A DNA stretch of 43,857 bases. It comes from Xenococcus sp. MO_188.B8. GTDB taxonomy: Bacteria > Cyanobacteriota > Cyanobacteriia > Cyanobacteriales > Xenococcaceae. Position numbers and translations under genes: made by a program. The DNA is taken from positions 1 through 43,857 of the forward strand of contig JASJDR010000062.1 in the NCBI GenBank assembly GCA_030065615.1, written 5' to 3'. The notes beneath the pieces were generated by a model. The model saw only the letters and a program-made list of their open reading frames with translations, had not been told where the DNA came from and did not search any database. This document shows positions 7,743 to 17,589 of this stretch, one piece after another (the first letter of the stretch is position 1; each line of letters begins with the position of its first letter).

Positions 7743-10700
7743 TTATTGTCTTCTACCATTCATCCATCTGAGCTGTTCTAGTTGTTCCTGTTGTATCTGA
7801 TACTCAGAAGCTTTAAAGCTATCAAGATCGGGAGTGACAAAGGTTGAACTCAAATTATAAACTTGGGTGGTATTTGGTTGAGCAATCCTTTCCCGACCTT
7901 CGATCGCAGCCACATTAATATTCGGTATCTTGTAATCTAATCCAGCTAACAAATTAGCCTCAATTGTCCCACCATCTAGAAAATTGCCCTCAAAGATTTT
8001 TTCTAATGGGTTAATACCTAACTGTCTCTTAAGTCCCTGATATCTTCCAGCCTCCCCAGTTTTAATCGATAAAATCTCTTCTCCTGGCGTAAATACTGCC
8101 AATCTTCCTCCACTGCCCTCGCGACGGAAAGCATTACGGATAGGTGCTGATAATTCTTGAAGGCGATCGCTGATCGGAGTCGGAACAACCCGCTCCAGCG
8201 ATGCAGCGCGGTCTTGGGGGTTCCCCCCATGAGCGACTGCATCAAGAACTGTGCCACCTTCATCATAGTTAGGAACAGTTCCCCCATATTTAAACAAACC
8301 AGCAAAAATATTTCCTATTGAGCCAAAAATACTCCCACCATTGACAGCAACCGTAGGAGTTCCAAAAATAGCATCAAATATATTCCTCGAAGCTCGTTTA
8401 GCAAAAGCTTCAGCAATATTATTTGCCATATTCCCCAGCATTTTTTTGAATAAATCACCGACATTATCCAGATCCTTGACCAATTCACCAAAGAAATTTT
8501 GAAACTCTCCCAGTGCATTTTCCCTAATGGTCATCCCCAGATCTTTGAACTGGTAATTGATGCTCTCAAGATTGACTTGATTTAGAGCCTCCGCTTGCTG
8601 TTTGAGCTTTGCCAGCTTTTCAGGTTCTCCTGCATATTGTTGTTCTAACTGGGCTATTTGCTGTTTATAGCGGAAATTCTCTTGCGCGATCGCGTTTTCT
8701 CGTTGAATTTTATTAGCCTCCATTTCCGAACCTTGGTAACGCGCCAATTCAGCTTTTCGATCTTCGATACCAGAGTTAATGTTGAGTAGCTCCTGTTCGT
8801 AGCTCAGATCGCGGTTATAGGCTTCCATATTGATATTTGATTCCGAGATCGCGCTATTTTTCTCTTCTAGCTTAATGAGTTCATTTGCTTGGTCAGTATC
8901 GCCATACTGTTGCCTAATTTCAGTTATGCGCTTTTCCAGCCTGAGCCTTTCTGCAGCCAATTCATTCTGTCTTCTCTGTTCGTTAGTTCCTCTTTGGGCT
9001 GCTATATTAGAGCGAAGCTGTTGAAGCTCCTCACGTCTTACCACAGATTCTAATTGCTTCTTCAGCTTTCCTTGTTCTTCAATAAAGGCTACTCGCTTCG
9101 CTGACTCTTCCGCGATCGCCTTGTAAATATCGCGAGTCTCTTCAAGTTTGTTTTGAACTTGAGGTAAAGCGTTTTGAGCATCAGTCAATATCTGTTCGAG
9201 AACTGGCAGAACAGCCAAAGCTTCTTCAGAACCAGAGGCGCGGATCTTGGAGATCGCGTCTGGAAAAATCTGTAAAACCCCTTCAATAGTAGCTAGTTCA
9301 TCCGCTAGTGCTTGAACCTCTTGTAAACCCTCAAATTTAAAATTGCGAAACTCTGAAGCTACTTGTCTGAGTTCTCGTTGAGTTTCAATGTTGGCATTAG
9401 GTCTAACTGATTGCTCTTGAAGATTAGCAACTTTATTAAGCAGCTCGGCAAATTTATTATCCTGCTGTAACTCTTCAATCTGGAATTGTCGCCGAATTTT
9501 TTCCTTCTGATCGGCAACAGTGGTTTCTAGATCCTTGATGCCAAAACTATTAAAGATCTCCTGAAGATTCAACTGTTGCAGCTTTTCATTGTTGAAAGCT
9601 TCGTTAGCTGCGATCGCCCTAATGGCAGATCTTTCATTTTGAGAATTAAGACCTAAAGAAGCATCAGAAAGAAGCGTTTTCGGATCGACCCATTGACCGT
9701 TAACAGTAGCTCTGTAATCTAAATGGTCACCAGTTGACACTCTTTGCTTACGAGCATAAGCACTAGTATGGGCAACCTCACCTATTTTCTGACCTGCTGA
9801 AACGCGATCGCCAACAGCCACATTTAACTTTTGACCTAAATGAATGAACCATTCCACAACGCGATCGCCAGCATCATTAATTGATTCAACGGCAACCTGC
9901 ATCTGATCGGCTAACGGCTTAATATACTTAACAACTCCACTCCTAACTGCGAGGACATCAGATCCGCCTTTAGCTGCGATATCAATCCCCTCATGAAAAT
10001 CTTGACGACCAAAAATATTACGCCAACCAAAACCACTGGTAATCGTAGCAGTGTCTAGGCTCAGTCCTGGCAAGGGAAAATTATTGGTTTTTACGCTATT
10101 GTTTTTAGAAGTAATATTATTACCACTGTTATTGCTAACAAGATTGTTTCGGAACTCAAGTAACGCACCCGACGCGCCCCGTATCTGCCGGACAAAATCT
10201 TCCATTTCTCTAGCATTAGAATAAGCCTCTGATTCGAACTGAATTTTTGAACTTCTCAATCCTAACCTCTGCTCAAAAATTTGCTGTGCCTGGTCAAGCA
10301 GTGATTGCACCCCATCAATAATCCCGTTAATAAAACTCTCACTACCAGGAGCGATCGCCCTTCTAAGTTGGGATTTGATATCCTGGTAAAAGATTTGGTT
10401 TACTAAACGCTCTGTTTCAATCTGAGCTTCCTTAATTCGTTGTTGCAGATTAAAGAAATAATCTTGAATTGTACGATTAAAATCAATTAAGTTATTTCTG
10501 GTCTGTTGGGCGTTCTGAGCTAATTGTTCCTGATAATTTCCTAATTGCCCCTGTAAATTTCTCAGTTCAATTAAAGCTTTAGCTGCCTTCTTCTCCTCTG
10601 AGCTGCGCTCCTCTTCCTTGAGCCGATTTAAGGTTTCAGTTGTTAGGCTTAAACCTTGCTCCCTGGCTGAAGCTTCTAAGCGTTTGATTCCCTGGTCTAA

Positions 10701-13700
10701 CTCGGCTGAACCTAATTTTTTAGTTAGATTAGCTATCTCTTGGTTGAGTTCTTTAATCCGATTCTGAATATCTTCATTTTCTAATTGAGTAATTTCTAAT
10801 TGAATCGCTTGTTCTCCCTTGCCTTCAGCTAAACCTTGATTGATTAATTGGGTTTTATTTTGTTGTAATCTAATGTCAGCTTCTTCAAAGACTCCTTGTA
10901 ATCGTTCATTAGCATTTCTCAAGTAACGCTCAAAGACACTTAAGTTATTAGGAACTTTAGCAATTTGTTGATTTAAATCTTCTAATTTACTGGTAGCTGC
11001 TTCTATTCTGTCTTCTACAGTTTTTCTCTGTTGTTGATAATTTGATTCTGTGATGCTTCTCGATGCTTTGTCCGACTCTAAATTATCTAATTCTTTCTTG
11101 CCAGTATTGATAATTCTCTGTAGATTTTCTTTTTGAGTTGTTAGTATTTTTAGTTGTTTATCTCGTTCTTTCTGTAACTCTCTTTCGGTTTTTAATGATG
11201 CTTCTAACTTGTCTTTTTCATGGGGTAATAAGTCGAGTCTTGCCGATTGAACATCAGCAATTTGTGAGTCTAAATTAGCAATTTTTCTTATCGAATCTAA
11301 GACTTGATTATTGGCTAATAATATCTGGTCACTAACCGAAGCATAATCACTAATGGCAATGATTCTTTCTAATTGATTCTTTTCTGCTAGGGTTTTAAAA
11401 TTTCGATTTCTCAGTCTGCGTTCATATCTCTCTTCAAGTCCAGTCCAACCAATGCGAGACGCAGTATCACGAATGCCAGTTTTCGCCCATATTTCTATAT
11501 TTACCAGTCTCTTTCTAATTAGATTGTCTAGGTTAAGATTATCACCCCCAATGACGGGAAGTAACATCTTACCAAACCAATTATCAGGAAGATTTAACCC
11601 CTTATCTATGGTCAAATCTTTTGATTTAGTTGGTAGGTTGTTATTGTATTCTTCTTGGGCTGAATTAGCTTCGTGCCATGCTCTTTTTAATGCTTCTACG
11701 CCTTTTGCTAATAAATTGATATCTTTATAGCTTTCTCTGGCATTATTACGCCAAACTTCAATAGCATTTGAGGCCGAAGCTATAGCAAGAGAAATCAACA
11801 ACCAAGCCCCAGCAACTTGCATCAACATCGCTCTAGCTGCCCAAATTTTTGCTAATGCTGCTATTAATCCCTTGACGCCAAAAGTTACCGCATTTATCAA
11901 AATTGGCAATAATTGAAAATGTTTTAAGATTGCCAATAGAGCAATCATTAAAATATTCATCAATATGTTAAATAATAAATCTAAATTATTAGTAAGAGCC
12001 TCTAATCCCAGGGATTTAATTCTTAATTCTAATTTTTGGAGTGGTTGGAATATAGCCCCTAGAGTTGCCTTAAACTTTCCAAGAGAATTGTTATATCTTG
12101 TCTGTAAAGCTTGAGCTGTTTTTGTGCCATCAGCCAGAGAATTTTGAGCTTTAAGGGTAGCAGCAATTTTGGGAAGCACATCGATTTTAACTTCCCCCTG
12201 GCTCATCATCTTCTCTAATTGAGGAGTAGAAACCCCCTGAGCCTCAGCAACTAAGCTGATAAAGTCTCCCATTCCTGCAATATCCCCAATTTGTCCTCTG
12301 ACCTCTTCGGCGGTTAATTTTCGTTTACCGATTATTTGGGACAAAGCAGTAAACAGCCGATCTTGATTTTGGGCATCAATCCCCCGTAAGGTTGCTGTTT
12401 CGGCAAAGGCTTCAAATATTTGCTCGGTTTGCATTCCCTCTAATGAGGTTCCCTTAGATGCACCAATCATGCTGGAATAATTTTCCTTGGCAGCATTAAC
12501 ATCAATATCCAATTGCTCGGCTGTCTGGGTGATGTATTGTAAATTTCTTCTGCCTTCTAAAGCATTTCTGGAACTAAAAATGATTGCCCGATCCAGAGTT
12601 TCAGCCGCCATAGCAGCAGCAAAAAACTCTTTTGATAAGCTTTGCATCAAGCCGATTACTGTCTTAATTCCCAGTCCCCCCAGGAACATGGCAGCTACAG
12701 GAGCAAGAAACCTCGTAGCTTGTCGCAAAATAGGAAATCTCTCAAGCAAGCTATCAAACCGACGACGAACCCGATTTATCAATCCCTCAGTTATATTTGT
12801 TTGTTCTGCCGCATCATTTACGGTCTCCTCGCTAGCTTCGGCGGTTGATTCTCCTACCAGCTCGGCTAAATTCTCTAGAACTGCTCTTAATTGTTCGGTG
12901 CGGCTGCTAATTTGTTCTCTAAGTTCCTGAGCCAAAATTTCTTGAGGCTCAGTACTCAGAAGATTGAGAAGTTCTTCTATTTGTGCGGTGAGAATTTCAC
13001 GACGCTGTAACAGAGCGTTAACTATTTCGTTATCGTCGAATAGTTGTAAATCAAAATTAACCCCATCTAATTGATTTTGAAGATCTCGAAGGGATTCAAG
13101 GTCAGTTTCGCCGATTCCTAAATTAAAACCTTCAACAAGATAATGTCCTATGCGACGGAAAACTTGAGAAGGGGATTGAATATCCAAATTATTGCGAGTC
13201 GCGTCTGCTGCTTCCTCTCCTATAGCTTCCCCAGCTCTCCTTATTTCTTCAAGATCGGCTAAGATTCCCTCAACAAAACCATTAGTAACCTCACCCCCTG
13301 CTTGCTGATATTCGGCAACCCATTGAGCAAAATATTCCTCTAAGCCCATCTTGGCGCGACCTCTGAGATTGGGCTGACCAACTCTAATTTCAGTTTCAAT
13401 AGCGGTTAAGCGTCCCATATTGGCAGCCAGAGAAGGATCTGAGCCGCTATTCTCTCTGATTTCTTGGTAGATCTGTCTCACAGCTTGAATTCGTTGTAAT
13501 AAAGCCTCGCCGATTTCTCTGGCATGTTCTAAGTCGCCCTCATTAAGAGTTTCACGGTAAAACTGGGCTAATTCTTCGATATCCTGGCGAATAGCTTTTA
13601 AATAACGCTTTCTATCGTCGTCATTTTCCAAGTCATCAAATTTGGGGATAAAAGCCGTTACGATTTCGTGAGCATGTTCTCTAGCATCATCGATCAGTCG

Positions 13701-16700
13701 CTCTAAATATTGGCGGTATTCCTCTACTAATTCTTGGGGAGTTTTTTCTACCTGATTAATGGGCTCAGCTTGGGGAGCAACTGACTCTTGAGTGTAATTA
13801 ATCCCAAACCTTCTTAAGCCTTCTTGGGCTTGCCTTTTCTGTCTGCTGAAATAGCGACCGCCCCCAACTTCCACCGCTTGCTCGGCTAAGCGGGAAATTG
13901 CCATCAGCGATCTAATGTAATCTTCGCTCAGTTTATTAACAGCATTAAGTTTTTGTTGCTCGGGTAAATTACCCTGTTGAATTTCTCTAAGTTTTATGGC
14001 TAATTGTCCGACTTGTTTTTGCGCTTTGTTCAGATCGGAATATATGCTGGCAAGAGCAGCAATCTTATCAGTATCTCTATACAAAAATCGTTGGATTTCT
14101 TCTGATAAGAAAACATATTGTTGTAAACTATGTTCGTCAATTCCCTCGATATTTTGGATATCTGCTGCTAGTTCAGGAAAGATATCAAAACCTAATAATT
14201 CTCTGACTGTATTATTAAATTGCTTGAGCTTGTCAACTTGTAAAACAGGATCGTGTTCGCCTAAAACTTGTTCATAATTTGCTGATTCGATGCGCCCTGG
14301 AAGTTTTGGCGTACCTATTCCCATGACAGATATTTTGCTCAGATCTGCGCCGTAATCTTCCAACAATTTAATCAAGTCTTCGGCAACGTAGCCCCCACCA
14401 CTATAGCCAGCAATTTTTATATTTAATTCGGGGTTTTGTTGTTGTAATTGAATTATTTCGGCTGCTGCTTTAACGGCATCGGGATTGTACCCAAGTTGAT
14501 GAACTTGGGCAAACATATCTAAAATTCTAGTTAAACTTTTTTCCCGTCCTTCAATTCCACCCTCATTAAATTCTTCGACTCTTATAACATCAGTAAATTC
14601 ATTAGTTAAACCGATATATTGGGTTCTATCTTCTGGGGCAATTGTTTTTAATTGATTGGCAAAAATTTGACCAGATCTGCCGCCATTTCCTGCATAGCCA
14701 CCAATGACAGCAACTAAAGTATCAACTCCTTGCTGGACTGCGATTTCATCAAAATTTCTTTCTCTAATAGTTTTCTCTAAAGCTGCCTGCCCTTCAGTAG
14801 AAAGCCTTGCCCGTCGCAGATTTCCCGCCGCACTACCAACTACATTAATTGGATTTAAGTTATTGGCTATGTTTTGGCGCAATTCGTCTAAAGCTTGGTT
14901 GATTGAAGTGATATAAGCCTCAAAATTAGCTCTAATCTCAGCTAGCGAATCATCAAAATCTGGGGCTGAGGGGAAAGGGGGCGATCCTCCTGGCGCTCCT
15001 GGTGGTGCGTCTGGGGGTGCTTCTGGTGGTCTACCCCCTTCCGATTCATCAAAATCAAAAATGGCTCGTCGAACTCTTTCTGAAGCGATGTACTGCTCAA
15101 AAAAATGTCCCCCAGGAATAGCATCATATTCAGTGTCATCATTGACAAAATCAATCGCCTCACCAAATTGATGTAGCATTTCCAGGGGATCGCGATCTGC
15201 GAAAATCCGTCTTATCTGCTCTGGTTTAAGATTGCCTTTTAAATTTGGGGTTCCTGCGGTGACAGTGGTTACTCCTTTAATTCCCAATAGCTCTAATAAA
15301 TATTGGGCTTCTTCAGCAACAAATCCTCCCGCAGAATGCCCTACCAATTTAACTTGGATTTCGGGATTCTTTTCCCGTAAAGCTAATACTTTATTGACTA
15401 ACTCCACTGAATCAGGATTAAAACCTTTGAGGTTAATTTTGGCTGCATTGGCAACCGCATTTACCCCCCAGGCTGCGCCCGAAGCTGCATCAGTAGCTTG
15501 GAACATGACATCGGTAAAAGAAGTATCAGAAGAAATAATTTTTGTTCGGTCATTCTGATTAATTTCTCGGAGTTTTTCTGCTTGCTTTCTGCCCTGTTTT
15601 CCCTGTTCCCCTGCAAATCCTGAAGCGGTAATGATAATGTTATCAACATCGCTAAGATCGCCTAACTCTTCATTAAATTCTGCCTCGTTAGGATTTACTT
15701 TTCTCGTTGCTTCTTCTTGAACCGATGCCCGCCTAAAGCCTGTAAAATAAGAATCTACAAGAGAATTGGGAATCCCAACTAAAGCTGAGACAAAATTTTT
15801 AATTCTGGCAAAATCTACTTCTTGGGTCTCATCGTTTAAATCAGCTATGGTATATTTTAAAGTGGCAAATTTTTCATTAAGATTTTCCAAACCATCTTTA
15901 GCAACAAAGGAAACCGATTTACCAAAAACTCGCCCTTTTCTTTTTTGTGAATAATCTAATTCATCGTCTAAAACTTCCGATAAACCGCTAGCAAATTGTT
16001 CACCGAAATAATTTCCTATACCCTCAAAATATCCTGAGGAAACTAATTGGATTTTCTTGGTAAAATTACCAATAATATTAGTAAATAAATTACCTTGATT
16101 CTCTTTAAATCCTGGGGTGATTTGTTTCGAGTCAGCAACTAGATTAAGATTTAGTCCCCCAGTATTTTTAATACTATAAGTTAGCCCCTTAACTAAATCT
16201 TTGATATTTTCCGAAGTTAATTTAACAGTAATCCCAGTAGTTCTTTCAGCAGAACGATTTTTAAAGCTAGTGACATTACTTGAGCGTAAACCTAAGATTC
16301 TTTGTCCAACCCTAGAGCCAAATTCGCCCCCAATCGCCTCATAGTATCCCGCAACAATAGAACTAATTGGACGCTTGATGAATTGAAGTAGTCCCCCTTT
16401 AACATTCCCTTGTTGGAATTTTTGAAAGATTTCGGCATATTCAGCAAATAGATCATCATTGGTTAGCTCAATAGCTTCTTTTACGGCACTCGCTATTATT
16501 TCCGCTTGCAGTTTATAACTTATCTTTTCCTGAGAACCAGTGTATCTAGTTGGTTTTTTGTCAACTTTAATCCTAGTTTCTAAATTGTCAGTTGATTGTG
16601 CACCTGGTCTCCTATTTTTCTGTTCAACAGCCGCAACTTTTTTGCTATTTTTAATTTGTTGCTCACTTAGCTCTTGATTAGCCTGTTGATTTTTTTTGAT

Positions 16701-16784
16701 CCCTAAACGAAGATTTTTCAGACTTTCTGTGGCTTCTTTATAACCTTTGATTTCGTATTTTATTCCTAAAGTTCGAGTCGCCAT
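7743..16784 (-). CDS. Giant phage tape measure protein with two alpha/beta-hydrolase domains and an M23 peptidase domain
   Basis: The 3013-residue protein sets tail length and is delivered at infection. Seen in order: a short basic N-terminus; hydrolase domain 1 (about 375-575) with G-H-S-A-G near 480, FADRDPLEM and GGHFFEQY; a Pro-rich linker near 590; hydrolase domain 2 (about 680-910) with G-Y-S-G-G near 793, LGEHDPVLQ and IDEHSLQQY; a classic tape-measure domain (about 1370-1600, with an ITQTAEQLDIDVNAAK-type helix and LTAEEVRGQIGD); hydrophobic helices near 1600-1680; long coiled coils; an M23/LytM domain (about 2230-2370: SGFGWR, FHEGIDIA, HLDYRA); more coiled coil; and a lambda gpH-like C-terminus. 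It starts after the tail chaperone genes, as in lambda. A palindromic repeat at 8203-8240 is read through in frame near the C-terminus. Hydrolase calls are by motif. Confidence 0.88.
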   Translation of the reverse strand: MATRTLGIKYEIKGYKEATESLKNLRLGIKKNQQANQELSEQQIKNSKKVAAVEQKNRRPGAQSTDNLETRIKVDKKPTRYTGSQEKISYKLQAEIIASAVKEAIELTNDDLFAEYAEIFQKFQQGNVKGGLLQFIKRPISSIVAGYYEAIGGEFGSRVGQRILGLRSSNVTSFKNRSAERTTGITVKLTSENIKDLVKGLTYSIKNTGGLNLNLVADSKQITPGFKENQGNLFTNIIGNFTKKIQLVSSGYFEGIGNYFGEQFASGLSEVLDDELDYSQKRKGRVFGKSVSFVAKDGLENLNEKFATLKYTIADLNDETQEVDFARIKNFVSALVGIPNSLVDSYFTGFRRASVQEEATRKVNPNEAEFNEELGDLSDVDNIIITASGFAGEQGKQGRKQAEKLREINQNDRTKIISSDTSFTDVMFQATDAASGAAWGVNAVANAAKINLKGFNPDSVELVNKVLALREKNPEIQVKLVGHSAGGFVAEEAQYLLELLGIKGVTTVTAGTPNLKGNLKPEQIRRIFADRDPLEMLHQFGEAIDFVNDDTEYDAIPGGHFFEQYIASERVRRAIFDFDESEGGRPPEAPPDAPPGAPGGSPPFPSAPDFDDSLAEIRANFEAYITSINQALDELRQNIANNLNPINVVGSAAGNLRRARLSTEGQAALEKTIRERNFDEIAVQQGVDTLVAVIGGYAGNGGRSGQIFANQLKTIAPEDRTQYIGLTNEFTDVIRVEEFNEGGIEGREKSLTRILDMFAQVHQLGYNPDAVKAAAEIIQLQQQNPELNIKIAGYSGGGYVAEDLIKLLEDYGADLSKISVMGIGTPKLPGRIESANYEQVLGEHDPVLQVDKLKQFNNTVRELLGFDIFPELAADIQNIEGIDEHSLQQYVFLSEEIQRFLYRDTDKIAALASIYSDLNKAQKQVGQLAIKLREIQQGNLPEQQKLNAVNKLSEDYIRSLMAISRLAEQAVEVGGGRYFSRQKRQAQEGLRRFGINYTQESVAPQAEPINQVEKTPQELVEEYRQYLERLIDDAREHAHEIVTAFIPKFDDLENDDDRKRYLKAIRQDIEELAQFYRETLNEGDLEHAREIGEALLQRIQAVRQIYQEIRENSGSDPSLAANMGRLTAIETEIRVGQPNLRGRAKMGLEEYFAQWVAEYQQAGGEVTNGFVEGILADLEEIRRAGEAIGEEAADATRNNLDIQSPSQVFRRIGHYLVEGFNLGIGETDLESLRDLQNQLDGVNFDLQLFDDNEIVNALLQRREILTAQIEELLNLLSTEPQEILAQELREQISSRTEQLRAVLENLAELVGESTAEASEETVNDAAEQTNITEGLINRVRRRFDSLLERFPILRQATRFLAPVAAMFLGGLGIKTVIGLMQSLSKEFFAAAMAAETLDRAIIFSSRNALEGRRNLQYITQTAEQLDIDVNAAKENYSSMIGASKGTSLEGMQTEQIFEAFAETATLRGIDAQNQDRLFTALSQIIGKRKLTAEEVRGQIGDIAGMGDFISLVAEAQGVSTPQLEKMMSQGEVKIDVLPKIAATLKAQNSLADGTKTAQALQTRYNNSLGKFKATLGAIFQPLQKLELRIKSLGLEALTNNLDLLFNILMNILMIALLAILKHFQLLPILINAVTFGVKGLIAALAKIWAARAMLMQVAGAWLLISLAIASASNAIEVWRNNARESYKDINLLAKGVEALKRAWHEANSAQEEYNNNLPTKSKDLTIDKGLNLPDNWFGKMLLPVIGGDNLNLDNLIRKRLVNIEIWAKTGIRDTASRIGWTGLEERYERRLRNRNFKTLAEKNQLERIIAISDYASVSDQILLANNQVLDSIRKIANLDSQIADVQSARLDLLPHEKDKLEASLKTERELQKERDKQLKILTTQKENLQRIINTGKKELDNLESDKASRSITESNYQQQRKTVEDRIEAATSKLEDLNQQIAKVPNNLSVFERYLRNANERLQGVFEEADIRLQQNKTQLINQGLAEGKGEQAIQLEITQLENEDIQNRIKELNQEIANLTKKLGSAELDQGIKRLEASAREQGLSLTTETLNRLKEEERSSEEKKAAKALIELRNLQGQLGNYQEQLAQNAQQTRNNLIDFNRTIQDYFFNLQQRIKEAQIETERLVNQIFYQDIKSQLRRAIAPGSESFINGIIDGVQSLLDQAQQIFEQRLGLRSSKIQFESEAYSNAREMEDFVRQIRGASGALLEFRNNLVSNNSGNNITSKNNSVKTNNFPLPGLSLDTATITSGFGWRNIFGRQDFHEGIDIAAKGGSDVLAVRSGVVKYIKPLADQMQVAVESINDAGDRVVEWFIHLGQKLNVAVGDRVSAGQKIGEVAHTSAYARKQRVSTGDHLDYRATVNGQWVDPKTLLSDASLGLNSQNERSAIRAIAANEAFNNEKLQQLNLQEIFNSFGIKDLETTVADQKEKIRRQFQIEELQQDNKFAELLNKVANLQEQSVRPNANIETQRELRQVASEFRNFKFEGLQEVQALADELATIEGVLQIFPDAISKIRASGSEEALAVLPVLEQILTDAQNALPQVQNKLEETRDIYKAIAEESAKRVAFIEEQGKLKKQLESVVRREELQQLRSNIAAQRGTNEQRRQNELAAERLRLEKRITEIRQQYGDTDQANELIKLEEKNSAISESNINMEAYNRDLSYEQELLNINSGIEDRKAELARYQGSEMEANKIQRENAIAQENFRYKQQIAQLEQQYAGEPEKLAKLKQQAEALNQVNLESINYQFKDLGMTIRENALGEFQNFFGELVKDLDNVGDLFKKMLGNMANNIAEAFAKRASRNIFDAIFGTPTVAVNGGSIFGSIGNIFAGLFKYGGTVPNYDEGGTVLDAVAHGGNPQDRAASLERVVPTPISDRLQELSAPIRNAFRREGSGGRLAVFTPGEEILSIKTGEAGRYQGLKRQLGINPLEKIFEGNFLDGGTIEANLLAGLDYKIPNINVAAIEGRERIAQPNTTQVYNLSSTFVTPDLDSFKASEYQIQQEQLEQLRWMNGRRQ
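8203..8240. repeat. Palindromic cyanobacterial repeat inside the tape measure gene
   Basis: This 38 bp unit starts GCAGCGCGGTCTTGG and ends CATGAGCGACTGC. Its two ends are the same as those of the 137 bp element at 32864-33000, so it looks like a short version of one family. It is translated in frame as AVAHGGNPQDRAA between a tape-measure glycine-rich turn and the SLERVVPTPIS segment. The flanks extend the symmetry (GAT on the left, ATC on the right). Confidence 0.75.
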
Positions 16785-16791
16785 ATTTATA

Positions 16792-16860
16792 AGTCAAAAG
16801 TCAAAAGCCAAAATTCAAAAGTTAAAAGTTAAAATTCAGAAGAGACGTGTCACCGACACA
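16792..16860. repeat. STRR array plus a short palindromic repeat
   Basis: The array is AAGTCAAAAGTCAAAAGCC-type heptamers followed by an imperfect palindrome around GAGACGTGTCACCGACACATCT. It fills the gap between the frameshift end of the tail chaperone and the tape measure start. Confidence 0.75.
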
Positions 16861-16879
16861 TCTGTACCAAAGTCAAGAG

Positions 16880-17098
16880 TTAAGATTCTGAGCGAAATTT
16901 TTCCACAGTTGTTTTTACATCATTACCCTTAGCCCAAGCAGCTAATCTCAAATCACTAATGCTATTAGCACGTCTTTCTTTTTCAAGCTGCTGTGCCGCT
17001 TTTAAAAATAATTGAATTTGTCCAAAACTATAATCTTGAATATCTCGCCAACTGTGACCAGCAGCAATTAGCTGGCTGATGATGTATCCCCAGTCTTT
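16880..17098 (-). CDS. Tail assembly chaperone frameshift extension (gpT-like part of a gpGT fusion)
   Basis: In the -1 frame relative to the gene at 17068-17589, translation can continue from about 17098 to a TAA at 16880-16882, adding about 70 residues. The added segment starts KDWGYIISQLIAAGHSWRD, then has IQDYSFGQIQLFLKAAQQLE and DLRLAAWAKG. This is the compact helical pattern of the T part of tail assembly chaperones, which in lambda is made only by a -1 slip near the end of G. The -1 frame is open back through an A-rich stretch at about 17096-17140, where the slip should occur; the best candidates are the repeated GGAAAAG motifs, but no perfect X XXY YYZ heptamer is present. It lies directly upstream of the tape measure gene, the conserved position for GT. 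No start codon of its own is needed. Confidence 0.75.
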   Translation of the reverse strand, partial: KDWGYIISQLIAAGHSWRDIQDYSFGQIQLFLKAAQQLEKERRANSISDLRLAAWAKGNDVKTTVEKFRSES

Positions 17099-17589
17099 TC
17101 CTTTTCCTTTGGTTTGATTTTTTCGGTTTTTAGTAGAGGAATTTTCTGAGCATTCTGCTCGAAAAAATCCATATTAACCTCAATAGCTGCTGCAAGTAAT
17201 GCCCCGACTTCTCCCCAATGAAATTGATTCAAATTTACTTCTTCTCGACAGCAAAAACCGATCATTTTGCCGATATTATCTCCCAACTGACTATCTTGGG
17301 TATTCATGATATTTTGGACTATTGACCCAATTTCATCAAAATTATTATCAAGTCTTTTTAGCTTTAATTCTCTCTTTTTCTCCTCTAAATCGCTATCATA
17401 TATTGCTTGTACTTGTTGTTTATAATCTTGAGCTACCTGCCGATAACATTCATAATATTTATTGATAATGGCAATAGCTTCATTAAAATATTGAAAGCCA
17501 AAAGGATACAAAGTAATTTCTCTTTTCTTTCCTTCTTCCTCTTGGAAAGTAACAACTTTTTTCTTGGTTAATATACTTAATTCACTCAT
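17068..17589 (-). CDS. Tail assembly chaperone, gpG-like
   Basis: The 173-residue acidic/charged protein (MSELSILTKKKVVTFQEEEG...) is rich in helix, has no membrane segment, and lies between the tail tube and tape measure genes, where lambda-like phages encode the tail assembly chaperone G. Together with G, the frameshifted GT product coats the tape measure protein and recruits tube subunits. The C-terminus is a Lys/Glu-rich tail (KPKEKEKTG) encoded by the A-rich tract that would serve for slippage. The start overlaps the end of the preceding gene by 8 bp. Sequence similarity to named G proteins is not obvious by eye; the call rests on position and the in-phase -1 extension. Confidence 0.7.
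   Translation of the reverse strand: MSELSILTKKKVVTFQEEEGKKREITLYPFGFQYFNEAIAIINKYYECYRQVAQDYKQQVQAIYDSDLEEKKRELKLKRLDNNFDEIGSIVQNIMNTQDSQLGDNIGKMIGFCCREEVNLNQFHWGEVGALLAAAIEVNMDFFEQNAQKIPLLKTEKIKPKEKEKTGDTSSAS

Noticed and set aside
7743..16784. Many plus- and minus-strand open frames of 60-150 codons inside the tape measure gene
   Set aside because: They lie in other frames of a strongly supported gene, have no ribosome sites and no family character.
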